Positions 19,680-29,105 of a stretch of DNA of 64,000 nucleotides are shown here, one piece after another. Made by a program: the position numbers and the translations under genes. How positions within the stretch are numbered: position 1 is the first letter of the stretch; the number at the start of each line of letters is the position of its first letter. The notes below the pieces were generated by a model, which saw only the letters and a program-made list of their open reading frames with translations, was not told the DNA's origin and ran no database searches. Source of the stretch: Yponomeuta sedellus (Eukaryota; Arthropoda; Insecta; Lepidoptera; Yponomeutidae). The stretch is from the NCBI GenBank assembly GCA_934045075.1, contig OW203722.1:6543763-6607762 (forward strand). The letters run 5' to 3'.

Positions 19680-20112
19680 CCGTATTTGAGATCAAGATGG
19701 AAACATTGCCGGAAAATTGGGCAATGCTCAAAAACGAGCATAGATCATGTCGAGACTGCGAGGTCGAAATTAAGCTGGGCGGGTGACGTTAGAAGAATAG
19801 GTCAAGACTCACCACCGAATGAGGGCCACAGGGTGAACGAGATCACGTCACAGAAGGGGTTTGTTATCAACCCTTGTATGTCCCCACTGCTGAGGCACCG
19901 GTCTCTTCCTTCATCGCAGGAAGGTTAGGCCATACTCCACCACGGGGGCCAAGTCCGGGTTGGTGGAGGATTGTAAGACAGTGAAACAGAAGAACACAGA
20001 AGGGGTAGATCGAGATAATCTCGACCAACACGTGCCGTAGTGGTCTGCAGAGGCCCAAGACAGAAAGATCTGGTCCAAGTTACTGGAGGCCATTGCCCAC
20101 CACACAAAAGAG
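19680..20112 (+). pseudogene. RTE-5 LINE C-terminal relic split by SINE-A
   Basis: The first part (19680-19860) encodes, in one frame, TARSKLSWAGDVRRIGQDS, the RTE 'K-L-x-W-A-G-H-x-x-R' motif. The second part (19995-20112) encodes NLDQHVP, a stop, then WSAEAQDRKIWSKLLEAIAH, the usual C-terminal end of this group. A TAG stop and frame breaks make it non-functional. The two halves are separated by a SINE-A insertion with a clear TSD, and rejoin without it. Confidence 0.7.
19849..20006 (-). mobile_element. SINE-A 3' end, TSD-flanked, in RTE-5
   Basis: TSD CACAGAAGGGGT at 19849-19860 and 19995-20006. The insertion is 134 bp, strongly 5'-truncated, ending (minus) ACATACAAGGGTTGATAACA. Confidence 0.9.
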
Positions 20113-21080
20113 GTTACGTTAAAAATGTTTTGTAATTAAAGTTGTTTCTATAACCAGCAAACCAAATATCGGATACAGGTTTGAAATTTGCTCATCTGAG
20201 AAACTCTCAACAACAACCAGCGAACCGTTGACGATGATTTGCAAACCTATTCAGCACAGTAGCGAACATCGTTTACCATCAATACGTGGGCCACATGGTG
20301 AACGGCAGCTGACGTACGCAGCCGGCGAATCTGCGCGGCTTTTGCACGGTTCTGAAACATGCGTGGGACTCTCATTGAGCACCATTAATTGTGTTATTAC
20401 AACTGAGGCCAATGAATTGCACAAATGCACATAAGCAGTCATTGAATAACTGCAACATTCTAAAAAAACAGTAGTGAAGGAATTGCAGGCTCAGCTAAGT
20501 TCATTCTAGGAGGAGGACGAGGACGCTTACTGCGCCTTGACGTTACATTTCCGTGCAGGGACACAACTCCGTTTGAGGTGGAGTTGATGGCACACGCACT
20601 GTGCGACTGTATGTCCTTGCCGGAAAAACAATGAATCTTCTGGAAATGGCACCTTTCTCTAAAAGGCGTAACCCATCTCGATGAGTACATCTTCGATTAG
20701 GCTTAGGTGTAAGGTCAAGGCGCAGCCACAACAGATCCTACTGGATTGAAATATCGCTGAATAATCGGCAGCGTCAGCAATCACCCGCAAGACTACTTTT
20801 CAGATAAGATTACTATCGGTGCGCGCAGAAGATGCGGCAATATTTTCAACGGCAATAATGCGTCCCAGCAATATTGCGGCCCAGCGCCCAGCACATCACT
20901 GGCCGGGAGACATTGAAAGGCGCGCAGTCTTCAATTCCGGAGTAACTCGAGCCGCCGCATCGCGACACGGGAGCGCACTTCATTCCCGCTTGAATATGCG
21001 GCTGAGATCTTCCCGGGTATGAGAGATTCCGGGATTTTTCTCCCCATGCCTTCTTTCTGCACCTAAGAAAGACACGAAAG
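20113..21080. other. GC-richer low-repeat segment, unassigned
   Basis: No repeat family is recognised over about 950 bp. Several short ORFs overlap on both strands (20228-20434 plus, 20460-20690 minus, 20819-21022 plus) with no domain or splice evidence. CpG-containing stretches are more common here than in the neighbours. It could be unique regulatory or exonic DNA, or an old unknown element. Confidence 0.35.
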
Positions 21081-21084
21081 AACC

Positions 21085-21140
21085 AAGGTTATGAATGTTG
21101 GTGAAGCGATAGTGGTATATCAAGATGTAGCGAAAAATGG
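21085..21140 (+). mobile_element. RTE-4 fragment, very diverged
   Basis: TTATGAATGTTGGTGAAGCG parallels the TTATGAACGTTGATGAAGCG block of RTE-4. Confidence 0.45.
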
Positions 21141-21184
21141 TTCACTATCGTTATTTTCCAGTATTGCTGATTTTGATGTAACTT

Positions 21185-21569
21185 AATGATATGTGCGGCC
21201 GTGGCCTAGTCGAACCGAGTGATTGAAATCAATCACTTGAGTTAAGCAACAACAGTCGCGGTCAGGTGCAGGATGAGTGACCGTCTTGTGACTACCGCTA
21301 GTGGCATTTTTCCGAGCGCTTCCGTGCTTTGCAAGTCACCTTAAGCAGTTGGTGCCGGCTGCCGTCGATAGGTGGCAGTCGTTAAGCTAAGTCAGAAGCC
21401 TTAGAGCGGTTTGAAAACTTCTGACAGTAAGACCAGCCACTGTCTTACAATCCTCCACCAATCCGGAATTGGCCCCCGTGTTGGAGTATGGCCTAACCTC
21501 CTTGCAATGCAGGAAGATATCCGTGCCCCAGCAGTGAGGACATACAAGGGTTGATATCGAATGATATGT
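21185..21569 (+). mobile_element. SINE-A, full length with TSD
   Basis: TSD AATGATATGT at 21185-21194 and 21560-21569, so the element is 21195-21559 (365 bp). The 5' end is GCGGCCGTGGCCTAGTCGAA and the 3' end GGACATACAAGGGTTGATATC. The 5S-like section runs from about 21215 (AGTGATTGAAATCAATCACT) to 21300, with TTAAGCAACAACAGTCGCGG and GGTCAGGTGCAGGATGAGTG. This is the best copy for defining both ends of the family. Confidence 0.95.
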
Positions 21570-22759
21570 TAGGCTATCAGTTACGATTCTAAGATCTACT
21601 CGGTAGACACAACCACTGTGCATTATTTTATGTTCTCTGGCTTTATCGCCGGCTTTATCGCCCGCTTTAGCGTAACCTAATTTTAATTACACTGGCGGAA
21701 TTACTAGATTGTGCCTATAAGCTTTGATAAGAGAGCTTAAAATTGTAGTTTTACACTCGCTACAGCTCGGGATAGACACCGTAAACTATTTACGGTGCTA
21801 CGGAACTATTCGTATGTAGTTCAAGCCTGTCGTTTGAGGTGCGTAGCATCAGCAACATCGAGGATGAATTTTGAGCAACCCATATTTTTTGCGTGCTCCG
21901 CCATCGGGCTCGATAAAGCGGTCGTGAAAGTTCTGAATATGGGTAATATCCATGTATCTAAATTTATTCTGTCAAATGTATTCATGACTGAATTAAAGTC
22001 GACTAATATAAATTCTTGGAAATATTGCCCGCATCGCGCCGACTACGAGTTCGATGAATCCAAGTCATGTGTTGGCGCAGCAGCGGAACGGTCCAATGCT
22101 GGCGCCCCTCTTCACCTTCCCCGCGGATACCCGAGAGCGGGATTCACTTTTTGATTGCAACATCAAGACTACACGCATTTTTGTCTTCTCCTTTATAAAT
22201 CTTATTTTGTAACAGTAAATCCATTAAAAATACAGTTCACAATCGAATACTTCCATTTACCACGAAACACATGTGACAATATGAGGTATACCACCCATAT
22301 TGAGTGGTTAGTGAATATCTTTCTACAACCATATTCGAGTTTGATAGAGTTTTAAAAACGTTAATGATGCAAAATATGTATCTATTTCTCCTCCGTAATA
22401 AAAACGGATGTTCGTGTGCATATCTTTAAGAGTTCGTGGAGTTACTTGACTTTAGGTCTAATTATGCGCACGAAATCCTGAAGGAAGTCTAACTGTCAAT
22501 TACCGTACTTGTTGCTATCGGAAGCCTCAGGATTTCAACAGGATTTAGCGCGCTTGATCTTTGCCTACCGCTCCGAGACACAAAAAGTGTGAGAGTGTGG
22601 TGTGAGTTCATGTGATTAGACCTATGATTTCAGCACTTATTCTAATATTTAGGCCACTTTAAATAGGAGGACTGTGACATCACTCCAGCATGTCATCGCT
22701 GGCCTCGTGAAGGGATCATGAGTTTGTGTTTACACTTTCGGGAATAATAACGCATAAAA
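21570..22759. other. Unassigned sequence
   Basis: A 119-codon plus-strand ORF at 21795-22154 ends in a GC-richer patch (22080-22145), but has no recognisable motif or codon bias. Nothing else is recognised. Confidence 0.35.
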
Positions 22760-22862
22760 TAATCTCACGCCTGTATCCCAGAGGGGTAGGCAGAGACTAC
22801 GGACTGCCACTTGCCACGATCCTGACAAATCACCTTCGCGTCCTCAACTTTCATAAGTCGAC
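22760..22862 (-). mobile_element. RTE-4 3'-end fragment
   Basis: Minus strand: GCCTACCCCTCTGGGATACA and CAGGATCGTGGCAAGTGGCA are conserved. Confidence 0.75.
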
Positions 22863-22927
22863 TATGTCACCAACCTGCTCAAACCAGGGTTACGAAACCA
22901 ACTACAATGTGTTTGATAATTGTAATC

Positions 22928-23010
22928 GATCGATATCCACCCTTGTTTGTCCTCACCGCTGATGTACGGGTCTTTTCTTGCATCGCAGGAAGGTTAGGCT
23001 ATACTCTACG
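22928..23010 (-). mobile_element. SINE-A 3' end fragment
   Basis: Minus strand: GTAGAGTATAGCCTAACCTT and TGCGATGCAAGAAAAGACCC; diverged. Confidence 0.75.
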
Positions 23011-23390
23011 ATAGTGACATACTATGTAAAAGTAATAATCATCTTTAATCTGTTATCTTTAAGCTACCTTAAGATAAACTTTGGAGTGTTTTCCAATTTC
23101 AGCTAACCATAAAATAGTTTGAAAGTTAATTCCGATACGATAACGTTCTCCGTTCGCCCGAAATTGCCTGGAGGCTTTGTTCGATAGCTTAAGGTTAATG
23201 AACTAATAAAAAAATCAATCTTGCAACCAACGCGGGTCTTTTAGTGCCTCTCCAAGGTTTTGTTGAAGAAATCTCTTACAGAGCTCATGTTACATGTTAC
23301 TTATTACATATATATTATGTAATATCCTGTTGAATGTTTCGTGATCGATAAAGTATAATATAATAAAACTTTAGTGACTATTAAAGTCAA
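23011..23390. other. Unassigned sequence
   Basis: No element recognised. Confidence 0.35.
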
Positions 23391-23745
23391 GCCATGTCAG
23401 AGACCTTATAACTTCTGACAGTAAGGCGCGCCAGTGTTGTACCATCCTTTTTTTTAACCCAGGAGGAACACTATTACGGGTACCACCGGCTCGGGGGAGC
23501 GCGGTGGTTATGTCGGACTCCCCGCCCTGAAAAGGGCGGTATACCGACTAAAACTCCTGGGGTGTTCCTTCGCACTCGCAAGGGACGGAGCCACGGGAAC
23601 GCTTTCGCACACTACAGCGACGTCTTGTACAATCCTCCACCAACCCGGACTTGGCCCCAGTAGTGAAATATGGTCTAACCTTCCTGCGATGCAGGAAGAG
23701 ACCCGTGACCTAGCAGTGGGAATATAGAGGGTGGATATCTGGGGG
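23391..23745 (+). mobile_element. SINE-A fragment carrying an insertion
   Basis: Body from AAGCCATGTCAGAGACCTTA to AATATAGAGGGTGGATATC, interrupted at 23447-23630. TTGTACCATCC before and TTGTACAATCC after the insertion look like a target-site duplication with one change. Confidence 0.75.
23447..23630 (-). mobile_element. 3' end of a poly(A)-tailed non-LTR element
   Basis: On the minus strand it ends GTGTTCCTCCTGGGTTAAAA followed by more A. Upstream, AGGGCGGGGAGTCCGACATA and CGCGCTCCCCCGAGCCGG form a GC-rich 3' UTR-like block. The oligo(A) end and the apparent TSD support retroposition. I believe this is a jockey/R1-group LINE 3' end, but the clade is not shown by the sequence. Confidence 0.5.
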
Positions 23746-24118
23746 CATTATATAATAATAGACCAGCGTTTGCTATAACTTTCTGAGGGAACAGTGCAGC
23801 TGCCCGATTTGACAATTGACAGAATGTTATCAGCATACAAAGATACAAGGGTTGACATCGATATAGACTAAAATATAAAGTATATTGTTTTCTTTAACTA
23901 TTCTACACCGAACGAAATCTTGTCCTAGGATCTAATTAACAATGCTAAAATGGCTGGCCTAGTAGCGACGTCGAATTCGCGGTGTCTCTAGTAATTTCCC
24001 GTTACGATGTTAACGTACTACAAAATACAAAAAAATATGCAAAAAACTTTATTCAGAAAAAACAATGTGATTCTTACCTTTAGAACTAATGTTACAAGTA
24101 ACAGTCATTATTGTAGGT
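23746..24118. other. Unassigned sequence
   Basis: A short GATACAAGGGTTGACATCGA at 23841 resembles an isolated SINE-A 3' tip; nothing else is seen. Confidence 0.35.
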
Positions 24119-24298
24119 AATATTCACTGTACGTTATACAGAGAATAGTGTAAAGAGGTTCGAAATTTCACTGATGCCGGTGAGTCGCCTATTAGCTCAG
24201 TTGGAAAGAGCGCTGGCACGGACAGCCAGAGGTCGCGGGTTCGAATCCCTGCATGGGTGGAATTTTTAGCCTCTAAATAGGTTTTTAAAATATTCACT
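24119..24298 (+). mobile_element. SINE-B monomer, TSD-flanked
   Basis: TSD AATATTCACT at 24119-24128 and 24289-24298. The insert begins GTACGTTATACAGAGA and ends GGTTTTTA. Together with the 3.5-kb copy it defines the SINE-B core as about 155-160 bp, without the long leader or the GCACGGGTTAGTGC tail block. Confidence 0.9.
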
Positions 24299-24453
24299 CT
24301 CTTAATTAGGGATCGTAGGATCGATTGCGGTCGCCGTACTATGAACAGAGATGATTGTTATGCTATTTTGTGCTTTATAAATAAAATATTTACTATTTAC
24401 AGATATATGCACGATATTCCGCAAGGCAGTCTACCAGACCCTTATTATTAATT

Positions 24454-24590
24454 ATTAGGTAAAACGTAATTACCTTATTTCCCGACGTTTCTGCAGCGTT
24501 AGAGTTGCCGTGGTCTCGGTTAGACTGTAACTGTGACTGTGACGGCAACTGTAACGTCGGGAAATAAGGTAATTACGTTTTACTTAATAA
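24454..24590. mobile_element. MITE-3
   Basis: Arms TTAGGTAAAACGTAATTACC...TTTCCCGACGTT (24455-24490) and their reverse complement (about 24552-24588). The core CGTGGTCTCGGTTAGACTGT contains a short CTGTGACTGTGACGG-type repetition. Confidence 0.75.
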
Positions 24591-24689
24591 ATCATCGAGA
24601 CAAGACCCGTTTAATATATAACTATGCAATTTAATATATAACTATATAACTATGAGTATCGCAAATAATTAAGATATACTTAGTATTAA

Positions 24690-24872
24690 CTCGACCAAAT
24701 AGGGGATGTATTAGCAAAGGGGAAGATAAAAAGTACCCGGAACCGGCGTGCGTGCATGCAACGACTTATGCACGTTGATGAAGCGAAGGTCATCTGTCAG
24801 GATCGTGAAAAGTGACAGTCCCTAGTCTCTGCCTACCCCTCTGAGATACAAGCTTGAGGTTATGTAAGTATG
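24690..24872 (+). mobile_element. RTE-4 3' end
   Basis: CGACCAAATAGGGGATGTAT to CTACCCCTCTGAGATACAAG, followed by a very short GTATG tail. Close to the 1.7-2.1 kb copy. Confidence 0.8.
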
Positions 24873-24966
24873 TAACTCGCAACAGTTCCTGGTTTCGTCT
24901 TACGTTCCACAATGGATTACCCATGAAGAAACCATCGCAATTGACGTCTATTGACATCGCCCTGTG

Positions 24967-25226
24967 TACAGTCTATTTATTCTTACTTGTCCAATTTAGT
25001 AAACAAGATTCTACCCTTAAACTGTGACTTTTTAGTCTAAAACTGCCATATTTCCATAAATGAAGTAACCTGGAACACTCTTTTAGATAACACGCTGCCA
25101 ATTTTATAAACATAGTTCAAGATAGTTCATGAATTTGCGAGAAAATGTCTAGTTTAGGCATCTAATCTCAATTTTAAGGTTAGAATCTTGTTTACTAAAT
25201 TGGACAAGTAAGAAAAATAGACTGTA
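24967..25226 (-). mobile_element. MITE-1, second copy
   Basis: TA-flanked, 260 bp, inverted relative to the 18.0-kb copy. The right half has a small internal duplication (AACATAGTTCAAGATAGTTC) compared with that copy. Confidence 0.85.
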
Positions 25227-25743
25227 GTTCTGACGTGTAAGAAATGTGTCTATTAAAGTACCAACGTACGTTGAGGTAACTTGAGTTGATGCATAATATA
25301 ACATCTTCCCTCAAAGAACCTCATGAAGCAATACCCATGCAAACGTAGTTTTGGTTTTTATTTACAATGAAACTTCGCTAAAACGTTTAGAGGTCACGAT
25401 TTGAAGTTTGATCTTTCTTAGAACTGGAAAAAATATATCGAAAAGAAATTATAACCTTATGATTAGTTTCTATGAAAAGTCTAATGAAGCCTTATTTTTC
25501 TTTAAGGGTCCCGTAGACAAGAAAAAACTCAAGTGTATCAATGTCCGTCCGTCTGTCTGTCTATTCGCAGCTTAGCAAATATGCGAGAAGAACTAGAAAG
25601 CTAAAATTTGGCATAGATATACACATTAATCACGCTAACCAAATAGTAGGATAAAATCTGAAAATAAAAATACTTTGGCTCCCTACCCACATAATTTCAG
25701 GTGTAAATTCTTTGGTATTTCTTAATGATTCGCGATATACATA
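25227..25743. other. Mostly unassigned
   Basis: GTCCGTCCGTCTGTCTGTCT at 25541 is a microsatellite-like run. GAAGCAATACCCATGCAAAC at 25325 resembles the arm of the foldback at 43.18 kb. Confidence 0.35.
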
Positions 25744-25769
25744 CATAGTTATGTATTAAACGGGTCAAA

Positions 25770-25872
25770 TCGCGATTATTTATTAGGTAAAACGTAAACG
25801 TTTACCCGAGACCACGGCAACTGTAACGGTGCCGAAACGTCGGGAAATAAGGTAGTCACGTTTTATCCTAAA
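25770..25872. mobile_element. MITE-3, internally deleted
   Basis: TATTAGGTAAAACGTAAACG to CGAAACGTCGGGAAATAAGG and TCACGTTTTATCCTAA; the core ACCCGAGACCACGGCAACTG is kept, one arm shortened. Confidence 0.7.
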
Positions 25873-26420
25873 TTCTTTTGTTTAATTCACGCTGGAATTT
25901 TTTTTAATAGTCCTAAAATGGATATTCTTCTATATAATTATTATATCTGCGACACTGATTCACTAAAGACATTATCAGAGCATATAAAGTAGAAATCAAG
26001 AAATTATGTAAGCCCTACTGTTTCAAAAATTGTAAATCTGAGTGAAAGTACATAGAACAAAAGTTGCTGTAACACACTAACTCCAACTGGGTTGTTCCAA
26101 GAATTGCGCATTTTATAAATAACCCTGTATTTTCGCTCTTTTCTGAGCGGACCCTCTTCGTCACTCTATTTCCCGTCCCTGAGAGTCTAGGCTAGGTTTA
26201 TTGGAATTGCTCGCTTCTTAGAAAAGTTTATCGACGAGCCGCTGACGTTTTAGCCCTTGCTTCTTTTAGGGAACCGTGTAGGTTTTCCTCTTAACATATT
26301 TATTTGCCCAACCAGATCGGATGGATGGAGATAAGTTTTAAGGTGAGATTTTAACATATTTGGCTTCTCTTTGTTTTTTACCAGTACCTATAGCGATAAG
26401 ACCGCCATTTGTATAACATT
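25873..26420. other. Unassigned sequence
   Basis: No element recognised. Confidence 0.35.
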
Positions 26421-26679
26421 ACTCAGAATTATCCGTGCTTCGCAAGGCACGTTAAGCCGTGGGTGCCGGTTGTCATGTAATGGCAGTCGTTAAGCCATGT
26501 CAGAGGCCTTATGGGCGGCTTGATAACTTCTGACAGTAAGGCCCGCCACTGTCTTACAAACCTCCAGCAACACGGACTTGGCCCCCGTGGTGGAGTATGG
26601 CCTAACCTTCCTGCAATGCAGGAAGAGGCCCGTGCCCCAACAGTGAGTACATATAGGGTTGCAATCGCACTCAGAATTA
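26421..26679 (+). mobile_element. SINE-A 3' two thirds, TSD-flanked
   Basis: TSD ACTCAGAATTA at 26421-26431 and 26669-26679. The insert begins TCCGTGCTTCGCAAGGCACG, so the 5S-like head is absent. Confidence 0.9.
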
Positions 26680-26814
26680 AGGAATCATGGTTGTATTATT
26701 TTTGTGGTTCTGCAATATAGTGTACTCTACCTATTTATCTATATAACTTCAGGCGCTACGACTAGCCCCGCCAATAGAAAAAAAATAATTGCTTCTTTTA
26801 TAACACGTCTTTGG

Positions 26815-27100
26815 ACAAAGTCAGTAGCAGTTAGAATCGGCAAGCTGAAGTGGCAGTGGGCTGGCCATATCTCGCGAAGAACCGACCAGCGTTGGAGTAA
26901 ACGTGTCCTTGAGTGGAGACCACGACTCGGCAAACGTAGTGTGGGACGCCCTCCGACTAGGTGGTATGAAGATCTGCGTAAAACTGCAGGTAGATGCTGG
27001 ATGCGGCAAGCTGAAGACGGGGCGCTATGGCGCTCATTAGGGGAGGGCTATGTCCAGCAGTGGACTAGTATAGCCTGACGACGACGACGATGACAGTAGC
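26815..27100 (+). pseudogene. RTE-1 LINE, open C-terminal fragment
   Basis: The open frame ending at 27078 carries GKLKWQWAGHISRRTDQRWS, then RLGKRSVGRPPTRWYEDL and the end GEGYVQQWTSIA. It is the intact counterpart of the broken 7.2-7.5 kb copy. Only the C-terminal ~85 residues of the RT protein remain; the catalytic domains are missing. The 3' end AGCAGTGGACTAGTATAGCC is followed by an ACG repeat tail (27077-27092). Sequence upstream of about 26815 translates in the same frame but does not match the other copy, so the first ATG (26659) is in host DNA. Confidence 0.8.
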
Positions 27101-27159
27101 AATAAGAGCATCATAAATGTTAATAAATAAGTAACTCTTTAAAGAAGCTACTAACAAGA

Positions 27160-27813
27160 GCCCTGGGAGCCGATACTCGCCTATACGGATTAAAAGCGTA
27201 GACGCAAAATATTCGAAGGATTAGACATTTGTCGCAAAAAAAATAAGATCAGGGAGCCAATTTTCACTTCATTCGCAAATAAGTCGTATACGACGCTAAG
27301 GCTTACCTACTTTATGAATCGACTTTTACGTGGAATTTTCGACATAAAAAGTCGAGTGACAGCCAAAATCTGTATTCTGATCGCCATGCTAGATTGAATT
27401 CGAATGAAAAAATAAACGTCTAATGACTCTGTCGTCGTCGTCGTCGTCGTCAGGCTATACTAGTCCACTGCTGGACATAGCCCTCCCCTAAAAAGCACCA
27501 CGTTGTGCTATCATAGGGGGTAATGCCCATAATCCCCACACTGGGCATGCCGGTTGGGGATCGCAGTTTGGTGGAATTGTACTGCAGGGGGCGCTGCTGC
27601 CCACCCCCCGGTTTGTGTCCCTCAGTCGCCTTTTACAACACCCGCGGGAAGAATTGGGTTGGTGCTATTCTCTAGGCCGACACCACACAGCATACACAGC
27701 AAACACAAAATGACTCTGTCGAGTTATCAGATCTTATTTTTATGCGACAAATGTCTATGCTTTCGAATATTTTGCGTCTACGCTTTCAATTCACATGGGC
27801 GTGAATCGGCCCC
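27160..27813. mobile_element. MITE-4 with nested RTE-tailed SINE
   Basis: Terminal inverted repeats of about 90 bp: 27160-27258 against 27724-27813, sharing AAAGCGTAGACGCAAAATAT and TAGACATTTGTCGCA. The inner left part contains GACAGCCAAAATCTGTATTC and CGCCATGCTAGATTGAATT. A half copy lies at 35.1 kb. Confidence 0.8.
27430..27665 (-). mobile_element. RTE-tailed SINE, nested in MITE-4
   Basis: The reverse orientation starts with a GTC/GAC repeat tail (27430-27450), then the RTE-1-type end GGCTATACTAGTCCACTGCT, then the non-coding body found at 470-595. This copy extends further 5' (to about 27665, GTCGGCCTAGAGAATAGCAC on the minus strand). AATGACTCTGTCG occurs on both sides (27422, 27710) and may be the TSD. 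Confidence 0.75.
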
Positions 27814-27815
27814 GA

Positions 27816-28515
27816 GGTGAAATTTTTAGCCTCTAAATAGTTTTTTAAATTTGTCCTTAGCACGGGTTAGTGCATTAAAAATAAAAATAGTATAATCATG
27901 TGGGTACATTGATATCGTTCCGATGTAAAACCTAACTGCAAAGTAGGTTGTCGGGGCTGTAAGTGATGCAATTTGCTTAAGCCAGATGTCGCTGCCTGTA
28001 CGTAATACAGAGAATAGTGTAAAGAGGTTCGAAATTTCACTGATGCCGGTGAGTCGCCCATTGGCTCAATTGGTAGAGCGCTGGCACGGATAGCCAGAGG
28101 TTGCGGGTTCGAATCCCGGCATGGGTGAAATTTTTAGCCTCTAAATAGGTTTTTAAATTTGTCCTTAGCACGGGTTAGTGCATTAAAAATAAAAATAGTA
28201 TAATCATGTGGGTACAGTGATATCGTTCCGATGTTAAACCTAACTGCAAAGTAGGTAGTCGGGGCTTTAAGTAATGCAATTTGCTTAAGTCAGATGTCGC
28301 TGCCTGTACGTAATTACAGAGAATAGTGTAAAGAGGTTCGAAATTTCACTGATGCCGTGAGTCGCCCATTGGCTCAATTGGTAGAGCGCTGGCACGGATA
28401 GCCAGAGGTTGCGGGTTCGAATCCCGGCATGGGTGAAATTTTTAGCCTCTAAATAGGTTTTTAAATTTGTCCTTAGCACGGGTTAGTGCATTAAAAATAA
28501 AAATAGTATAATCAG
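27816..28515 (+). mobile_element. SINE-B tandem array
   Basis: A 3' piece (27816-27895) is followed by two long units with pseudo-tRNAs at about 28052-28130 and 28360-28437, spacing about 308 bp. All tails are GTCCTTAGCACGGGTTAGTG plus CATTAAAAATAAAAATA. The array starts directly at the end of MITE-4. Confidence 0.9.
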
Positions 28516-28854
28516 AAAAGATATGTTTTTTAAATTCACACTTAAACTACACAACGTATCAACCCCAGATCAAGGCACTAGAAGTTAGTCACTGAGATAA
28601 ATTATACAGTAAGCACTAGATTTGACAGACAATAAGTAAATTTCTTCTTTCCAATAAAACCTCCACCGAAATCAAAGTGTGCCCAGGACCAAATCTGAAG
28701 AATCAATTACTTACCCTGATATTTTCCAAGACTTTCATTCAATCACCCGTCCGTTGTCCTCGGGCGCTGCGGCGTGACTGACAAAATGGCTCGTCAATTA
28801 TATTTAAATAATAATAATATATATAGATACCTAAAAATAAATACTTATTCAACG
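28516..28854. other. Unassigned sequence
   Basis: No element recognised. Confidence 0.35.
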
Positions 28855-29105
28855 GCCTCGGTGGCGCAGCGGTTTAGCACGCTGACTGTAAAACGGAGGG
28901 TCTCGGGTTCGATCCCCGGCCGGGTCAAACTAGGAAACGAACTTTTCTAGTGTGTCTCGGGTCTTGGATGTTATCTATGTATTTATTGTATTAAATCTAT
29001 CGTCTAGTTAGCACCTATACACAAATCATTTAGTTGTACTTAGTATAGGGCTAACGAGATCTGTGTAATATGTCCGTAAATATTTATTTATTTATTATTT
29101 ATTTA
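28855..29105 (+). mobile_element. SINE-D (tRNA-headed SINE), full length
   Basis: The head has box A (GGTGGCGCAGCGGTTTAGCA) and box B (TCGGGTTCGATCCCCGGCC), with an anticodon-loop region GACTGTAAAAC. The body contains ATCTATCGTCTAGTTAGCAC and AGTATAGGGCTAACGAGATC and ends with an ATTT-rich tail. Other copies are at 33.4-34.06 kb (minus) and 62.83 kb (plus). Confidence 0.85.

Noticed and set aside
21215..21300. A 5S rRNA gene
   Set aside because: Only the internal promoter region is similar; it is fused to an unrelated body with a TSD, so it is a SINE.
21795..22154. 119-codon ORF as a gene
   Set aside because: No recognisable domain, no codon pattern, and no splice or transcript evidence.
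27816..28515. A CRISPR-like or regularly spaced array
   Set aside because: Spacing of about 310 bp is a tandem SINE-B repeat in a eukaryotic genome, not short repeats with unique spacers.
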